A stretch of DNA of 64,000 bases from Streptomyces sp. LaPpAH-108 (lineage in GTDB: Bacteria > Actinomycetota > Actinomycetes > Streptomycetales > Streptomycetaceae): positions 1-64,000 of the forward strand of contig NZ_KB891996.1 in the NCBI RefSeq assembly GCF_000373625.1, in the 5' to 3' direction. Positions 34,737 through 41,667 of this stretch are shown one piece after another; positions within the stretch are counted from its first letter, which is position 1; the number at the start of each line of letters is the position of its first letter. The notes beneath the pieces are model-generated. The model ran no database searches. It was not told the DNA's origin and saw only the letters and a list, made by a program, of their open reading frames with translations. Both the position numbers and the translations under genes were made by a program.

Positions 34737-34797
34737 GGTTACCCATAGGGTCGGGCAACCGGTAACGGTTACCTCATGCTCCCGCAATGGAGGTAAC
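34737..34797. promoter_or_regulatory. Palindromic GGTAAC/GTTACC sites in the VOC/CGNR divergent promoter
   Basis: A perfect 13-bp palindrome GGTAACGGTTACC (34761-34773) is flanked by half-sites GGTTACC (34737-34743) and GGTAAC (34792-34797). All lie within 20 nt of one or other start codon, suiting an autoregulated operator for the CGNR protein. Confidence 0.6.
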
Positions 34798-34806
34798 GTC
34801 GCAAGC

Positions 34807-35388
34807 ATGAGTGACAGATCGGCCGCCCCCGGGAACCTGGTCCTGGTGGAGTCCCTGGTCAACAGCCTGGACATCGAGAGCGGCCGCGACCTGCTCGACA
34901 CGGAGGAGGGCCGCGCGCGCCTCGGGATCGGCCCGGAGGACGTGGCGGACGCCCGCAGGCTGCGCGAGTCCCTGCGCGCCGCCCTGCTCGCACACGCCGG
35001 GCACCGGCCGCACCGTACGGTGACCCCGCTCGGCGACCTGCTCGCGCACGCCCCGCTGCACCTCGCCGTGGACGACACCGACGGCTCCGCCCGCCTCACC
35101 CCCGCCGACCCGGCCCCGCTGCTCTCCCGCGTCGCCGCCGCCGTCGCCGAGGCGCTGGTCGCGGGCACCTGGCAGCGGCTCAAGGCGTGCGAGGCGCCCG
35201 ACTGCCACTGGGCGTACTACGACCGCAGCCCGGCCGGACGCGGGCGCTGGTGCTCGATGCAGGTGTGCGGGGCCCGCGCGAAGATGCGGCGCTACCGGGC
35301 CAAGGACGCCAAGGACGCCAAAAGCACCAAGGACGCCGACGCCACCGAAAAGGCCGACGGCACCACCCCGCACACCAAGGGCAGGTAA
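34807..35388 (+). CDS. CGNR zinc-finger/ABATE domain protein, putative transcriptional regulator
   Basis: 193 residues. The N-terminal ~130 residues match the ABATE (putative stress-induced regulator) region 'LVESLVNSLDIESGRDLLDT'. The C-terminal zinc finger is 'CEAPDCHWAYYDRSPAGRGRWCSMQVCGARAKMRRYR', with four Cys. 'CGAR' replaces the usual CGNR. The tail is Lys/Asp/Thr-rich and repetitive ('KDAKDAKSTKDAD'). It probably binds DNA and regulates the divergent VOC gene through the GGTAAC sites; this is inferred from position. Confidence 0.87.
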   Translation: MSDRSAAPGNLVLVESLVNSLDIESGRDLLDTEEGRARLGIGPEDVADARRLRESLRAALLAHAGHRPHRTVTPLGDLLAHAPLHLAVDDTDGSARLTPADPAPLLSRVAAAVAEALVAGTWQRLKACEAPDCHWAYYDRSPAGRGRWCSMQVCGARAKMRRYRAKDAKDAKSTKDADATEKADGTTPHTKGR

Positions 35389-35441
35389 GGGCCCGGGGGT
35401 TGCGCGGCCACGCTCGCGCCCCGTGGTGCACAATGCGCACA

Positions 35442-35482
35442 GACGCCGGTTCGGCCGACTGAGCCTCGGCCGAACCGGCGTC
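35442..35482. terminator. Terminator between CGNR gene and UDP-glucose dehydrogenase, with an extra arm copy
   Basis: A 15-bp perfect stem (35442-35456 with 35468-35482). A third copy of the right arm (GCCGAACCGGCGT) follows at 35492-35504, so the left arm could pair with either. Confidence 0.75.
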
Positions 35483-35518
35483 CCCGGCGCAGCCGAACCG
35501 GCGTACCCCCGAAGGGCG

Positions 35519-36862
35519 TTACGCGGTCGGGCGGCCCATCGCGCGGTAGGTCCACCCGGCCCGCCGCCACAGCTCGGCGTCGAGCGCGTTGCGCCCGTCG
35601 AGCACCACCCGCTCCGCCGCGACCGCGGCCAGCTCCGCCGGGTCCAGCTCGCGGAACTCCCGCCACTCCGTCAGATGCAGGACGACGTCCGCGCCGCGCA
35701 CCGCCTCGAGGGCCGAGTCCGCGTAGCCGAGCGTCGGGAAGACCTTGCGGGCGTTGTCCATGCCCTTCGGGTCGTACACCGTGACCTGGCCGCCCTGGAG
35801 GTGTATCTGCCCGGCGACGTTCAGCGCGGGCGAGTCCCGTACGTCGTCCGAGTCGGGCTTGAAAGCGGCGCCGAGCACCGCGACGCGCTTGCCGAGGAAC
35901 GAGCCGCCCCCGACCGCCTCCCGCGCCATCTCGACCATCTGGCCGCGACGCCGCATGTTGATGGAGTCGATCTCGCGCAGGAAGGTCAGTGCCTGGTCCG
36001 CGCCCAGCTCACCGGCGCGCGCCATGAAGGCGCGGATGTCCTTCGGCAGACAGCCGCCGCCGAAACCGATCCCGGCGCGCAGGAACTTGTGGCCGATCCG
36101 CTCGTCGTAGCCGATGGCCTCCGCGAGCTCGGCCACGTCGCCGTCGGCGGCCTCGCACACCTCGGCCATGGCGTTGATGAAGGAGATCTTGGTGGCGAGG
36201 AAGGAGTTGGCCGCCGTCTTGACCAGCTCGGCGGTGGGGAAGTCGGTCACGACGAACGGTGTGCCGTCCTCGATCGGCGTGGCGTACACCTCGCGCAGCA
36301 GCTTCTCCGCGCGCTCGCTCCGCACGCCGACCACGATCCGGTCGGGGTGCAGAGTGTCCTTGACGGCGAAGCCCTCGCGCAGGAACTCCGGGTTCCAGGC
36401 CAGCTCGGCGTCGTCGCCCGCGGGCGCGTGCTCGGCGAGGTACGCGGCGAGGCGGCCCGCCGAGCCGACCGGCACGGTGGACTTGCCGACGACCAGCGCC
36501 GGGCGCCTCAGATGCGGGGCGAGCGAGGCGATGGCGGCGTCGACGTACGACATGTCGCAGGCGTACTCGCCGTGCTTCTGCGGGGTGTTCACACAGACGA
36601 AGTGCACGTCGCCGAACTCCGCGACCTCCGCGAAGTCGGTCGTGAACCGCAGCCGCCCCGTCGACCCCTCGATGCCCGAGACATGGCGGCGCAGCAGCTC
36701 GTCGAGCCCCGGCTCGTACATCGGGGTCTCACCGCGCTCCAGCAGGGCGATCTTCTCCGGCACCACGTCCAGGCCCAGCACCTCGAAGCCGAGTTCGGCC
36801 ATGGCCGCGGCGTGTGTGGCGCCGAGATAGCCGGTGCCGATCACGGTGATCTTCAGGCTCAT
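35519..36862 (-). CDS. UDP-glucose 6-dehydrogenase (UDP-glucose/GDP-mannose dehydrogenase family)
   Basis: 447 residues. The NAD-binding 'MSLKITVIGTGYLGATHAAAMAELG' opens the protein. The conserved 'FLREGFAVKDTLHPDRIVVG', the catalytic-Cys loop 'GFGGGCLPKDIRAFM' (about residue 265) and 'VLGAAFKPDSDDVRDSPA' follow. It oxidises UDP-glucose to UDP-glucuronate with two NAD; the GDP-mannose variant cannot be fully excluded, but the motifs suit UDP-glucose. It supplies an acidic sugar for envelope polymers made by the nearby glycosyltransferase and LCP genes. It is divergent from the acyl-CoA dehydrogenase. Confidence 0.94.
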   Translation of the reverse strand: MSLKITVIGTGYLGATHAAAMAELGFEVLGLDVVPEKIALLERGETPMYEPGLDELLRRHVSGIEGSTGRLRFTTDFAEVAEFGDVHFVCVNTPQKHGEYACDMSYVDAAIASLAPHLRRPALVVGKSTVPVGSAGRLAAYLAEHAPAGDDAELAWNPEFLREGFAVKDTLHPDRIVVGVRSERAEKLLREVYATPIEDGTPFVVTDFPTAELVKTAANSFLATKISFINAMAEVCEAADGDVAELAEAIGYDERIGHKFLRAGIGFGGGCLPKDIRAFMARAGELGADQALTFLREIDSINMRRRGQMVEMAREAVGGGSFLGKRVAVLGAAFKPDSDDVRDSPALNVAGQIHLQGGQVTVYDPKGMDNARKVFPTLGYADSALEAVRGADVVLHLTEWREFRELDPAELAAVAAERVVLDGRNALDAELWRRAGWTYRAMGRPTA

Positions 36863-36978
36863 TGCTGCTCCAGCCAGGGGGTACGTCGACGGTGCGGAGC
36901 CCGAGCATAGTCGTGCCCCGCTCGGGGCAGGTCTCCAGCTGTCGCCAAGCTCACGTATGCGGGCCTCGGGCAGCCCTC

Positions 36979-37002
36979 TAAACTTCAGTTACTTAACGGT
37001 AA
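36979..37002 (+). promoter_or_regulatory. Promoter -10 and operator-like repeat for the acyl-CoA dehydrogenase
   Basis: TAAACT (36979-36984) is a good -10, followed by TTACTTAACGGTAA (36989-37002), an inverted TTAC/GTAA repeat in an AT-rich patch that is unusual for this DNA. A repressor here would block initiation. Confidence 0.45.
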
Positions 37003-37042
37003 TTAGCGTCAGTACCACAGCGTCCTTGGAGCGTGAGAGACC

Positions 37043-38200
37043 GTGGCCGGATCGGCTGACTTCGACCTGTACCGCCTGTCCGAGGAGCACGACATGCTCC
37101 GCGACGCCGTCCGCTCGCTGGTCGAGGCGAAGATCGCGCCGTACGCCGCCGCCGTGGACGAGGAGGCCCGCTTCCCGCAGGAGGCGCTGGACGCCCTCGT
37201 GGCGGGCGACCTGCACGCGGTGCACGTCCCGGAGGAGTACGGCGGCTCGGGCGCCGACGCGCTCGCCACGGTGATCGTGATCGAGGAGGTGGCCCGCGCC
37301 TGCGTCTCCTCCTCCCTGATCCCGGCCGTGAACAAGCTCGGCTCGCTCCCGGTGATCCTCTCCGGCTCCGAGGAGCTGAAGAAGAAGTACCTGGGCCCGC
37401 TCGCCAAGGGCGACGCGATGTTCTCGTACTGCCTCTCCGAGCCGGACGCCGGTTCGGACGCGGCGGGCATGAAGACCAAGGCCGTGCGCGACGGCGACTT
37501 CTGGGTGCTCAACGGCGTCAAGCGCTGGATCACCAACGCGGGCGTCTCCGAGTACTACACGGTGATGGCCGTGACCGACCCGACGAAGCGCTCGAAGGGC
37601 ATCTCCGCCTTCGTGGTCGAGAAGTCGGACGAGGGTGTCTCCTTCGGCGCCCCGGAGAAGAAGCTCGGCATCAAGGGCTCCCCGACCCGCGAGGTCTACT
37701 TCGACAACGTCCGCATCCCCGCCGACCGCATGATCGGCGAGGAGGGCACCGGCTTCGCGACGGCCATGAAGACCCTGGACCACACCCGCATCACCATCGC
37801 GGCCCAGGCCCTCGGTGTCGCCCAGGGCGCCCTCGACTACGCCAAGGGCTACGTCCAGGAGCGCAAGCAGTTCGGCAAGCCGATCGCGGACTTCCAGGGC
37901 ATCCAGTTCATGCTGGCCGACATGGCCATGAAGATCGCCGCCGCCCGCGCCCTGACCTACCAGGCGGCAGCCGCCTCCGAGCGCGGCGACAAGGACCTCA
38001 CCTTCCAGGGCGCCGCCGCCAAGTGCTTCGCCTCGGACGTCGCCATGGAGGTCACCACCGACGCCGTCCAGCTCCTCGGCGGCTACGGCTACACCCGCGA
38101 CTACCCGGTCGAGCGCATGATGCGCGACGCCAAGATCACCCAGATCTACGAGGGCACGAACCAGGTCCAGCGGATCGTGATGGCGCGGAACCTGCCGTAA
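37043..38200 (+). CDS. Acyl-CoA dehydrogenase
   Basis: 385 residues from a GTG. Typical motifs are 'YCLSEPDAGSDAAGMKTKAV' (FAD-side), 'WITNAGVSEYY', 'FGKPIADFQGIQFMLADMAMKI' and the terminal 'LLGGYGYTRDYPVERMMRDAKITQIYEGTNQVQRIVMAR', in which Glu of 'YEGT' is the catalytic base. It introduces the alpha-beta double bond in acyl-CoA using FAD, in fatty or branched-chain acid degradation; the exact substrate is unknown. It has its own promoter and terminator, so it is monocistronic. Confidence 0.96.
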   Translation: MAGSADFDLYRLSEEHDMLRDAVRSLVEAKIAPYAAAVDEEARFPQEALDALVAGDLHAVHVPEEYGGSGADALATVIVIEEVARACVSSSLIPAVNKLGSLPVILSGSEELKKKYLGPLAKGDAMFSYCLSEPDAGSDAAGMKTKAVRDGDFWVLNGVKRWITNAGVSEYYTVMAVTDPTKRSKGISAFVVEKSDEGVSFGAPEKKLGIKGSPTREVYFDNVRIPADRMIGEEGTGFATAMKTLDHTRITIAAQALGVAQGALDYAKGYVQERKQFGKPIADFQGIQFMLADMAMKIAAARALTYQAAAASERGDKDLTFQGAAAKCFASDVAMEVTTDAVQLLGGYGYTRDYPVERMMRDAKITQIYEGTNQVQRIVMARNLP

Positions 38201-38227
38201 TTCCGGCCTCTTGAGCCAAGCAGACCT

Positions 38228-38258
38228 GACGGCCCCCGGCACTTTGTCGGGGGCCGTC
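38228..38258 (+). terminator. Acyl-CoA dehydrogenase terminator
   Basis: An 11-bp stem (38228-38238 with 38248-38258) with a nine-base loop, 27 nt after the stop. Confidence 0.78.
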
Positions 38259-38278
38259 GTCGTGCCGTGGCTTCGCAC

Positions 38279-38488
38279 TCACGCGCCGTGCGCCTCGTTC
38301 TGGTGTCGCCGCATTCTCACGTTGGCATCCGAGACGGCGCTGTAGTCGCCTGCCGATCGCGCGTTCTTACGAGCGACCGAAAGAGAAAGACAGTCGGGGC
38401 AGCCCGGCCGGGGGGACGGCTCGGGCGGAAACTCCGGCCACAACGTGGTTTCGACTACGGGACCGGACGTTCTCTCTTGGCTCTCCAT
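38279..38488 (-). CDS. Small CxxC protein at the end of the XRE/DUF6879 operon
   Basis: 69 residues. The core 'WPEFPPEPSPRPGCPDCLSLSVARKNARSAGDYSAVSDANVRMRRHQNEAH' recurs, as I recall, as a short protein beside XRE/DUF5753 genes in Streptomyces. C-x2-C plus the terminal HxxxxH could bind zinc. It lies 32 nt downstream of the XRE gene. The RBS is weak and the start could be slightly different. No function is known. Confidence 0.72.
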   Translation of the reverse strand: MESQERTSGPVVETTLWPEFPPEPSPRPGCPDCLSLSVARKNARSAGDYSAVSDANVRMRRHQNEAHGA

Positions 38489-38520
38489 GGCGCCATCTTG
38501 GGAGGGCCACGTCCGCGCCT

Positions 38521-39351
38521 CTAGCCTGTTTCCTGTTCCCGCAAGAATTCGTCCCGGATACCTTCGAGCAGATTCCGCATGTCGTCTCCGGCAAGTGCCA
38601 CCTGCTCAAACCCGTCGAATTTCCGCACATAAACAGCGACGTCTCTAGGGTCCGTGACAAGCACTTCCGCATGCACCGTTTCCACCGTGACCATACGGTC
38701 GTCGCGGATCGCGAACGAGTGGTTCGCCATATCGTTCTGCTGAATGTCCAGAGGAACCACGCGAATGTCGACGTGAGCAAGTCGTGAAACCGACACGATT
38801 CGATCCAGCTGTGCGGCCATTACGGATGGCGCGACAATCCTCCATCGCAGCACGGGCTCAGTGATGATGAACCGCAAAGACTTCGAGCTGTCGTAGAGGA
38901 CGGCTTGTCGGTCCAATCGGCCGCTGATCGTGCGGGCCAGGGTGTCGTCGCTCAGGTCGTGGCGTTGCAGCACGGCCCGGATGTACTCGGGGATCTGAAG
39001 CAGACCAGGGACCAACGCCGGCTGGAACATGCGCAGCATCGACATCTGCGCTTCGAGCGCCTTGACCTCTTGCTGCCCCTTGTGCACTCCCACCCGCTTG
39101 AGCAGCCGCCACTCGGTCGTCTCGGTACCGGCGGTGCGGGCGGCTTCGGTGTATTCGGCCCTGATCTCGTCGCTCACACCGATGGCGAGAAGGATGCGTT
39201 CCACGTCCGCCGCGCTGGGTGCCAGCTTCGCGTTCTCGATCTTGGATAGCTTGGACGGAGACATGAGAGCGCTGCGGGCGACTGCCTTGGCCTCCTTTTC
39301 GGATGCCTGACGCAACGCCCGCAGCGCAGCCCCCAACTGTGCCCTGTTCAC
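38521..39351 (-). CDS. XRE-family regulator with DUF5753 domain (WhiJ-like)
   Basis: 276 residues from a GTG at 39351 whose GTGA overlaps the stop of the DUF6879 gene; an ATG at 39372 is an alternative. The helix-turn-helix spans ~1-60 ('LGAALRALRQ', 'SALMSPSKLSKIENAKLAPS'). The DUF5753 domain spans ~90-270 ('MLRMFQPALVPGLLQIPEYIRAVL', 'RIVPLDIQ'-like strand). Streptomyces has many such regulators; WhiJ and AbaA-type loci pair them with small accessory proteins and control development. The accessory genes here are the DUF6879 gene, a broken small gene upstream and the CxxC gene. Confidence 0.88.
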   Translation of the reverse strand: MNRAQLGAALRALRQASEKEAKAVARSALMSPSKLSKIENAKLAPSAADVERILLAIGVSDEIRAEYTEAARTAGTETTEWRLLKRVGVHKGQQEVKALEAQMSMLRMFQPALVPGLLQIPEYIRAVLQRHDLSDDTLARTISGRLDRQAVLYDSSKSLRFIITEPVLRWRIVAPSVMAAQLDRIVSVSRLAHVDIRVVPLDIQQNDMANHSFAIRDDRMVTVETVHAEVLVTDPRDVAVYVRKFDGFEQVALAGDDMRNLLEGIRDEFLREQETG

Positions 39352-39872
39352 ACTCCGTGCTTGGCCCACCATGCGGGGAACGGCTCCGCGTGGGTGAGTG
39401 CCAGGTCGCGGTACTGCTTGAATCGCTCCGCCTGTTCCACCGGCAGAACCTCCGACCCCAAGTACTTACCGCCTCCGTCGTAGCTCATCACGGCCACCGA
39501 TTCGGAGTCGAAGAACCAGAAGTCCGGCACTGCCTCCAAGGGGTTGGGTTTCTCCGTGACATCGAGGATGAAGAACTCCTCCCCGCCGGTCATGTTCTTC
39601 CGGTAACCCCAGCCGAGTTCGAACCGCAGGTAGTCCGTGAGCGGGCGGGACAGAATGTGCACCCGGTAGAGCCGCTTGCCGGTGCCGGTGTACGAACGAA
39701 GCCTTTCGACCCACCCCGCGTTGTAGTCGTCAGGCTGGGGCTCTCCGGCCAGGAACGCGTGATACGCGTCGACGCTGCCGAACTTGCTGTAGTCGTCCAG
39801 GGTTTCGAGCCGGAACGCCTCACGCTCGAACGCGTCGAAGAGGTCTCCGAGGGTCCTAGACGAGGTGGTCAC
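39348..39872 (-). CDS. DUF6879 family protein
   Basis: 174 residues from a GTG with GGAAGG 7-8 nt upstream. Typical family segments are 'LGDLFDAFEREAFRLETLDDYS', 'YRVHILSRPLTDYLRFELGWGYRKN', 'FFILDV', 'DFWFFDSESVAVMSYDGGGKYLG' and 'RDLALTHAEPFPAWW'. It is a soluble alpha/beta protein, widespread in Streptomyces next to XRE/DUF5753 genes, with no known function. It overlaps the upstream broken gene by 17 nt and the downstream XRE gene by 4 nt, so translation of all three was presumably coupled. Confidence 0.85.
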   Translation of the reverse strand: MTTSSRTLGDLFDAFEREAFRLETLDDYSKFGSVDAYHAFLAGEPQPDDYNAGWVERLRSYTGTGKRLYRVHILSRPLTDYLRFELGWGYRKNMTGGEEFFILDVTEKPNPLEAVPDFWFFDSESVAVMSYDGGGKYLGSEVLPVEQAERFKQYRDLALTHAEPFPAWWAKHGV

Positions 39873-40048
39873 GGATGGCCTTCCGGATCAGTTCCATCGG
39901 GATTTCGACCAGAGTTTCATGGTCCGGAATGTCGGGCCCGTGATCGGTCGGAGTCTCACCCTGCACCAGGAAAGTCCCGCGATCCGTGGCGTAGATCGTC
40001 GGGCACTCGGTGACATTCGCACGTACTGACCAGCTTGGTGACCTTCAT
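39856..40048 (-). pseudogene. Small accessory gene of the DUF6879/XRE operon, frameshifted
   Basis: The ATG at 40048 (purine-rich GGGAGAGGGGAA upstream) begins 'MKVTKLVST', then the frame soon stops. One base away, the frame continues 'NVTECPTIYATDRGTFLVQG' to 'VEIPMELIRKAIRDHLV' and ends at a TAG inside the DUF6879 start. The two parts make one ~63-residue protein of a type I recall upstream of DUF6879 genes. The 193-bp length (3n+1) shows a single-base shift near 40018-40024. It may be a true mutation, a sequencing error or, less likely, programmed frameshifting. Confidence 0.7.
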
Positions 40049-40162
40049 GATCCGGGTTCCCCTCTCCCATGGCCGCTGCCGGTACCGCGCCTGGTCGATG
40101 GTCCCGAGACCGGAGCGCAGGGGTCAAGCGATCACGGTTGAAGGAACGGGAAACCGCCCGGC

Positions 40163-40522
40163 CTAGCCTTCCTTCGCCGCCTCGATGACCTCCTCCAGCG
40201 TCGCCCGGGACCGCTTGAGGTCGGTGATCAGGCGGTCGATGCGGTCGCGTTCGGCGGTGAGGTCTTCGAGGAGGCGGGGGGTGGCGGTCGCGGAGGGGCC
40301 GCCGTCCTGGTCGCGCATGCAGGGGAGGAGGTCGCGGATCTTGGGGCTGTGCAGGCCCGCCGCGTAGAGCTCCTGGATGCGGACGACGCGGTCCACGGCG
40401 GTCGCCGGGTAGTCGCGGTGGCCGCCGGGGGTGCGGTCGGCGGAGAGCAGGCCCTGGGTCTCGTAGTAGCGCAGGGACCGCTCGCTCACTCCGGTGCGCC
40501 GGGCCAGTTCACCGATCCGCAT
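40163..40522 (-). CDS. MerR-family transcriptional regulator
   Basis: 119 residues. The winged-helix N-terminus is 'MRIGELARRTGVSERSLRYYETQGLLSADRTPGGHRDY', followed by a linker and a C-terminal coiled-coil dimerisation helix (~75-115, 'LLEDLTAERDRIDRLITDLKRSRATLEEVI'). It has a single Cys ('LLPCMRDQDGG') and no metal-binding cluster, so the signal is unclear. It is divergent from an Old Yellow Enzyme gene with a MerR-type spaced promoter between them; it probably activates that gene and represses itself. Confidence 0.93.
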   Translation of the reverse strand: MRIGELARRTGVSERSLRYYETQGLLSADRTPGGHRDYPATAVDRVVRIQELYAAGLHSPKIRDLLPCMRDQDGGPSATATPRLLEDLTAERDRIDRLITDLKRSRATLEEVIEAAKEG

Positions 40523-40555
40523 GGCAGCCTCCGCTCCGCATGGCGCCCTCCGCGC

Positions 40556-40587
40556 TTGAATCTGACATCAGTGTCAGCTTCTACGGT
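40556..40587 (+). promoter_or_regulatory. MerR-type promoter with dyad CTGACA-TCAG-TGTCAG
   Basis: -35 TTGAAT (40556-40561) and -10 TACGGT (40582-40587) are separated by 20 nt, longer than normal. The spacer is filled by a dyad with 6-bp arms (40562-40567 and 40572-40577). Over-long spacers are the rule for MerR-activated promoters. The -10 ends six bases before the ATG, so the message is probably leaderless. Confidence 0.75.
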
Positions 40588-40593
40588 ACGGCC

Positions 40594-41667
40594 ATGACGG
40601 ACTTCCTGGCCCCCGCCCGGCTCGGCCGGCTGGCGCTCCCCCACCCTCTCGTGATGGCCCCGCTGACCCGTAACCGCGCGGAGCCCGACGGCACGCCGAC
40701 CCCGCTCATGGCCGAGTACTACGCACAGCGCGCCTCCGCCGGTCTGATCATCGGTGAGGCGGCGACGCCCAACGCGGTCGGACAGACGTACCCGGACATC
40801 GCCGCCCTCCACACCGACCGGCACACCGAGGGCTGGCGGAAGGTGACCGAGGCCGTCGCAGAAGCCGGTGGGCGGATGTTCCTCCAGCTCCAGCACGGCG
40901 GGCGGGTCAGCCATCCGCTGACCACCGGGCTGACCCCCGTGGCGCCCTCTGCCGTCCCGCTGCCCGAGACGATCTTCACACGGGAGGGGCGTCTTCCCGC
41001 CCCCGTGCCCCGGGCGATGACCACCGACGACATCCACGCCACCGTCGCCGACTTCGCCGAGGCCGCGCGCCGGGCGGTCGACGCCGGGTTCGAGGGGGTG
41101 GAGGTGCACTCGGCCAACGGGCATCTGCTGCACCAGTTCCTCGCCGGGAACACCAACCTCCGTACCGACGCGTACGGCGGGGCCGTCGAGCGGCGGGTGC
41201 GGTTCACCGTGGAGGTGACCGAGGCCGTCGCCGAGGCGATCGGGGTCGAGCGGGTGGGGGTGCGGATCTCGCCCGGCGGCACGGTCAACGGCATCCGCGA
41301 GGACGACACCGACGCCCTCTACCCCGCGCTCGTGCACCGGCTGCGCGAGCTGGACCTCGCCTATCTGCACCTCGTGCGCGCCGAGCCCGGCAGCGCGCTG
41401 TACCGGCGGCTGCGGGCCGACTGGCCGGGCGTCCTGATCGGCAACCCCGTGCTGACCGACCTCACCACCGAGGCGGTCGCCCGGGCCTGCCGGGAGATGC
41501 TGGCCGCCGGAGCCGAACTGGTCGCGCTGGGGCGGCCGTTCCTCGCCAACCCGGATCTCGTCGAGCGGCTGCGCCGGAACGCGCCGCTCAATCCGCTCCG
41601 CGAGCGGTATCTGATGTACGTGGGCGGGGCCGACGGCTACACCGACTACCCCGCCCTCGTCGGCTAG
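40594..41667 (+). CDS. Old Yellow Enzyme family alkene reductase (NADH:flavin oxidoreductase)
   Basis: 357 residues, FMN TIM barrel. 'NRAEPDGTPTPLMAEYYAQRASAGLIIGEAAT' gives the FMN-side residues, 'QLQHGGRVSHP' the conserved Gln/His, and 'EVHSANGHLLHQFLAGNTNLRTDAYGG' the His-Asn pair that binds the carbonyl of the substrate. 'VALGRPFLANPDL' binds phosphate. It reduces activated C=C bonds with NAD(P)H, often for electrophile detoxification, consistent with MerR control. The stop codon overlaps that of the convergent dipeptidase gene in a shared CTAG. Confidence 0.95.
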   Translation: MTDFLAPARLGRLALPHPLVMAPLTRNRAEPDGTPTPLMAEYYAQRASAGLIIGEAATPNAVGQTYPDIAALHTDRHTEGWRKVTEAVAEAGGRMFLQLQHGGRVSHPLTTGLTPVAPSAVPLPETIFTREGRLPAPVPRAMTTDDIHATVADFAEAARRAVDAGFEGVEVHSANGHLLHQFLAGNTNLRTDAYGGAVERRVRFTVEVTEAVAEAIGVERVGVRISPGGTVNGIREDDTDALYPALVHRLRELDLAYLHLVRAEPGSALYRRLRADWPGVLIGNPVLTDLTTEAVARACREMLAAGAELVALGRPFLANPDLVERLRRNAPLNPLRERYLMYVGGADGYTDYPALVG

